The notes under the pieces are model-generated. The model ran no database searches and was not told the DNA's origin. It saw only the letters and a program-made list of their open reading frames with translations. Below are positions 60,701 through 64,000 of a DNA stretch of 64,000 bases, in pieces (the stretch's first letter is position 1; each line of letters starts with the position of its first letter). Location of the stretch: assembly GCA_024663395.1 (NCBI GenBank), contig JANFAH010000026.1, positions 1 through 64,000 of the forward strand, in the 5' to 3' direction. The position numbers and the translations under genes are program-made. This DNA comes from Pisolithus tinctorius. Its lineage: Eukaryota > Basidiomycota > Agaricomycetes > Boletales > Pisolithaceae.

Positions 60701-62920
60701 ACTCATGTTGGTCGAGAACAGACTAGCTAGCTGTCAGTTTCGACTCGTTGATTACACACCCTCGATGTTGCAGCCGTTGTCTTCGGCAACTTGTCGTGTA
60801 GGGTCACTTGGAATGTCTCGTTCGCGGTATTTTTGCCTGTCGACCGAGATGCCATTGAAATACAACATAGCTTATAGGCCAAGCGGAACCACGCTTCGTG
60901 CAGGTCTTCGTGATTAGCGCCGGCGTGTTGGAATTGGAAGGCATATGAGAGATTGAGGGGAGGTATTTTACCTGGCCAGCTTGTGGCAAAGGGTTGTGGG
61001 TCAGCCACACGTGGTCAATTCTTCCTCTCGCCTGGTTTGAGCTCACTCGAGCAGACCAACCCTTCCTTCGAACACCATGGCTGGAATGGACTCTACTCAC
61101 CAAGGGCCACCACCCGGATTGACGACATTACGTGATAATGACAGGGAGAACGTACGTCTTGACCATATTATGAGATTGTCGAACCCAGATGGACTTCCCG
61201 CAGGATAGCTCGGACTTCCAGCATTTCCTCAAACAGCTTTCGGAGCGAGCATCTCGTTATTCCATTAATCTGAATGACCAGGTTGAGCGAGACAACGAAA
61301 TACTTGACAGGTGGGGATGCCATTGTCTACAGGGGGAGGCTTCTGCCAGGGGGGACATCAGTGGCCGTGAAAACGTATCGTTTTGGACATAAGTCCGACC
61401 GTGAAGTGCTCAAGGTTTCTTTATCTTGTTACGGTTACTAGATCATCATTCTGATCGATTTGTCAAGAATTTCTTACGTGAAACTCATCTTTGGTCCAAA
61501 CTCATACATCCCAATGTTCTGCCATTACTCGGGATCACCACCAAATTCGATAGTACTATATCCATCATATCAAAGTGGATGTCCAATGGTAATGCGCATG
61601 ATTATGTACAGGATCTAAAAGTAGATCCCCGTCCCCTGGTACGTCGGGCGCGTCCACTACTTGACAGGAGCTAGTTAATTTTTCCAGCTTCGGGGGGTTG
61701 CTCGAGGCTTAGATTACCTCCATAATTGTTCTCCAAACCCCGTTTATCACGGTGACCTGAAAGGCGTAAGTTTTGTTTCCCAATCTGGTACATTCACTTC
61801 TTTGACATCCAGGTGATATAGTTCAATATCCTAATATCTGATGGGGGGCATGCCCTTCTCACTGACTTTGGCCTCTCCTACCTAGTTAATTCTTCCTTCA
61901 GCATGACTGGCCAACAGCAATGTGGAGGCTCACTTAACTGGATGGCCCCCGAGTTCTTGGCCACGGAAGGTAACGTTGAGATGACACCCGCGGGAGACGT
62001 GTGGTCATTCGGCATGACAGTACTTGTACGCTCGTCGTACTGTACAGGTGACACCTACTGATCACACTCATAATTTTCAGGAATTATTCACTCGGAAAAA
62101 GCCATTCCATGAGACCCTCTATCGCATACACGTGTTTAGTCGTATCCTGAAGGGTCTATTACCTCACCGTCCCTCTGATGACTGTACATTGCTACGCATG
62201 ACGGACCAGTGGTGGGAACTATGCTGTTTGTGCTGGAACACCACACCGTCTTTGCGGCCTTCTATGTCTCAAGTTGTGGAAACGATCGAACGTTGTCGGG
62301 TTTCAAACTAATGCACAAATTGGAGCCAGGACAAATTGCCGGTGGACTAGGTGGTAAGGACTCTTGAACTTCGTGCACCATACCAGTGACCTTTTCTGCT
62401 TTAGATGCGAGAGTCAAAGCACTCTCTTCGCGCGAAAAGGAAAGCACTCGGCGGTACATTCCCTCCGGCACAGGCAGGTGCAGAGCTACTGTGTAGTTAC
62501 GTGATGCTGCTGGTCATTTTTTTCTTCCATCCACACAAAACACTACTATCCACCGTCATGATATGCAAGTCATGTATTTTCTTTTCCGATATTTGCTACA
62601 TCTTAGTACGTTTGGTCCCGAATAGCTGACTTTCTTGACCCATGAGCGTGGGAAACCTGGTGTTTCGCAGAAAGTCACGACGACCGGCATGGGCCATTTC
62701 TTCCCTTACCCAGGCCTTTCTATACCGAACACATGTATCAGAATTATGGAACACCCTCTTAGGTAAACGTTAGTTCACTTAATTTCTTCACAGTTGAAGG
62801 ACAAGAGATTGGACAGTCATATAGATGGTGTTCACTTTCCCAGACGTTGCGCGGGCTAAGTGGCGCATCTTTTCCGTCGAACGCTTGGGAGGGGAGACGT
62901 ACAAATCGAAATTTCAATGC
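60290..62920 (+). repeat. Segmental duplication, unit 2 (internally deleted)
   Basis: It is collinear with unit 1 from the DUF7770-like remnant through kinase domain 1, then jumps near 62,290-62,310 to sequence matching 59,450 onward. About 2 kb (kinase domain 2 and most of the helical module) is absent. Confidence 0.75.
61078..62311 (+). pseudogene. Internally deleted and frameshifted copy of the tandem-kinase gene
   Basis: MAGMDSTHQGPPPGLTTL begins exon 1, with the same intron as copy 1 (61152-61203). DSSDFQHFLKQLSERASRY follows. Between about 61,291 and 61,310 two bases are missing relative to copy 1, so the glycine loop (GGDAIVYRGRL), VAVKTY and the rest lie in another frame. Later exons still show HPNVLPLLGI, LLTDFGLS, NWMAPEF and WSFGMTVL with intact splice sites. 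The frame stops after VVETIERCRVSN at TAA 62309-62311, at the deletion junction where sequence switches to the 3' end of the tandem gene. No full kinase is encoded. Confidence 0.72.
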
Positions 62921-63102
62921 AAGGGTTGGCTAGAAGGCCGATGCCTTTTATCAGATCGAGCCGGTTCTCATTGCGGACCGGCCGCCGTTGCCGCTGACGT
63001 TCATCGCTGTCACTGACGTCATTGGTTCGGTCTGTACTCTGTCGAACTTGAATTGTCCTTCACACCTTCTGGTCTCTCCCTCTCCAGTCATTTTTTTCAA
63101 GC
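62312..63102. other. Remnant of the duplicated 3' block and promoter of the monooxygenase
   Basis: Up to about 62,920 it matches the 3' part of unit 1. Beyond that lies non-coding sequence with a pyrimidine-rich run (about 63,060-63,097) immediately before the ATG at 63103. Confidence 0.5.
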
Positions 63103-64000
63103 ATGCCAGAGACCCACGAAGGACGCCCACATGCTGCATGGCATGCTGAGTACCATGTGGTGGCCAGGACCAATCCTGTCATCACGGCGTTGGTTGCCTG
63201 TTTCAAATCTGTACTTGGCTACTTGACGTTGCCCGTTTATTTTATCCTGCATAGTCTATACGTCTTTGTCCAGGGGATTTTTATAAGGATGTTCAAGCCT
63301 CGCCCCCCTCCGGAAAGGATCAAACACCCATATGCACGTATTGCTGTTATAGGAGGAGGCTTGACAGGCGTATCTTCGGCAGCGTAAGTATCTTGTTGTT
63401 GCCATCATAGTATCTACTGCTGATTTATGCTAGCCACGCCGTATCACATGGCTTTGAGGTAGTCCTTTACGAAGCCGCCGACCGCATTGGTGGTATATGG
63501 GCGCACGAAAACAAAACGTCGGGGTTGCAACTCAATTCACTCCTGTACCGCTTCCATCCCGCTGTGTGTTGGAAGAGGGCCTTTCCACAAAGGGATGAAA
63601 TTTTAGGAGGTTGGTTTTTTTGATTTCTCAGGAATCCTGTATGTCAGTGTGATATAACCTGGTTTCCGGTGGTCAGAAATCGAGAAGGTGTGGAAGGAAT
63701 ACAGGCTCGAAGAAAGGACCCGTCTCAACGTTAGTACCAGCACTTTCTGACCTCAAGGTGATGTTTTGAGAATGTATAATCACAGACACCGGTGAGGCAG
63801 GTCAAGCAGGTCAAGCGCGCGTCTCCGGACGACGAATGTCAAGGTAAGTCCTTTGTAGCCCTGCATGTGCAACATTCGACCCCTAGTCCCTGGAACAGCT
63901 CACGTCCGGTCACCCTCTCAATGGTACATTAACGCTGGGGAAGATGGCCCGTTCGATGCAATTATCGTGGCCATTGGTACAACTGGGGAACCGAGATGGG
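63103..64000 (+). CDS. Flavin-containing monooxygenase with N-terminal membrane segment (3' end beyond the window)
   Basis: The start is MPETHEGRPHAAWHAEYHVV. A hydrophobic stretch (TLPVYFILHSLYVFVQGIFI) suggests membrane anchoring. The FAD-binding Rossmann motif IAVIGGGLTGVSSAA follows, and across GTAAGT...TGCTAG comes HGFEVVLYEAADRIGGIWAH, then NKTSGLQLNSLLYRFHP. Later exons give EIEKVWKEYRLEERT, TPVRQVKQVKR and PFDAIIVAIGTTGEPRW, the ATG-containing loop typical of class B flavoprotein monooxygenases. These enzymes use NADPH and oxygen to hydroxylate or N/S-oxidise small molecules; the substrate is unknown. At least five exons lie in the window and the gene continues past 64000. Confidence 0.85.

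Overview
The window is nuclear DNA of a filamentous basidiomycete, most likely an agaricomycete. Genes are densely packed and split by many short introns (about 45-70 nt, GTRNGT donors, CTRAY-like branch sites, YAG acceptors). The protein families fit this: HET+DUF8212 proteins, DUF2235 hydrolase, SigF-like NTF2 protein, Zn2Cys6 proteins and expanded HGDLKG-type kinases. The species cannot be named. Gene models were joined by eye from exon reading frames, splice signals and protein-family memory; no alignment was run.

Layout. 1-9.9 kb is mostly housekeeping: a doubtful gene 3' end, a membrane-anchored histidine-acid-phosphatase-like gene (-), the Rab geranylgeranyltransferase beta subunit BET2 (-), a conserved hypothetical gene (+) and an AlkB-like dioxygenase (+). 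10-20.2 kb is a heterokaryon-incompatibility (HET) cluster on the minus strand: a decayed HET fragment followed by two long paralogues. Each paralogue carries its own inactivating lesion, yet both share a long unrecognised C-terminal region. 22-36.5 kb holds a large Ser-rich multi-spanning membrane protein (+), SUMO (+), a tandem pair of small Zn2Cys6 proteins (-), an IMD/BAR-like protein with a long disordered tail (-) and a secreted-entry single-pass membrane protein (-). An exon relic of the IMD-like gene lies between the two Zn2Cys6 genes.

37-44.7 kb contains a transposon-associated ORF relic, a DUF2235 alpha/beta hydrolase fused to a fascin-like beta-trefoil (-), and a DUF300/Ost-alpha membrane protein (-) divergent from a decayed ribosomal eS12 pseudogene. 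The DUF2235 catalytic serine appears to sit on a 9-nt microexon. 45-50 kb is gene-poor, with a 260-bp tandem duplication and a T20 tract. 50-54.8 kb holds a secreted protein (+), a SigF-like NTF2-fold protein (-), the HAD phosphatase MDP1 with an overlapping uORF (+), and a dead APH-fold phosphotransferase.

55-63 kb is a segmental duplication. Unit 1 carries a DUF7770-like gene (-) divergent from a tandem-kinase gene (two kinase domains plus an alpha-helical C-terminal module). Unit 2 is a derived copy that lost about 2 kb inside the kinase gene and carries a frameshift. The right edge cuts through a flavin monooxygenase (+).

The accessory parts (HET cluster, tandem-kinase duplication, APH relic) look like rapidly turning-over recognition or signalling loci placed between stable housekeeping genes. 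The best candidates for something undescribed are the tandem-kinase/helical-module gene, the microexon-encoded catalytic serine, and the conserved C-terminal region of the HET pair.
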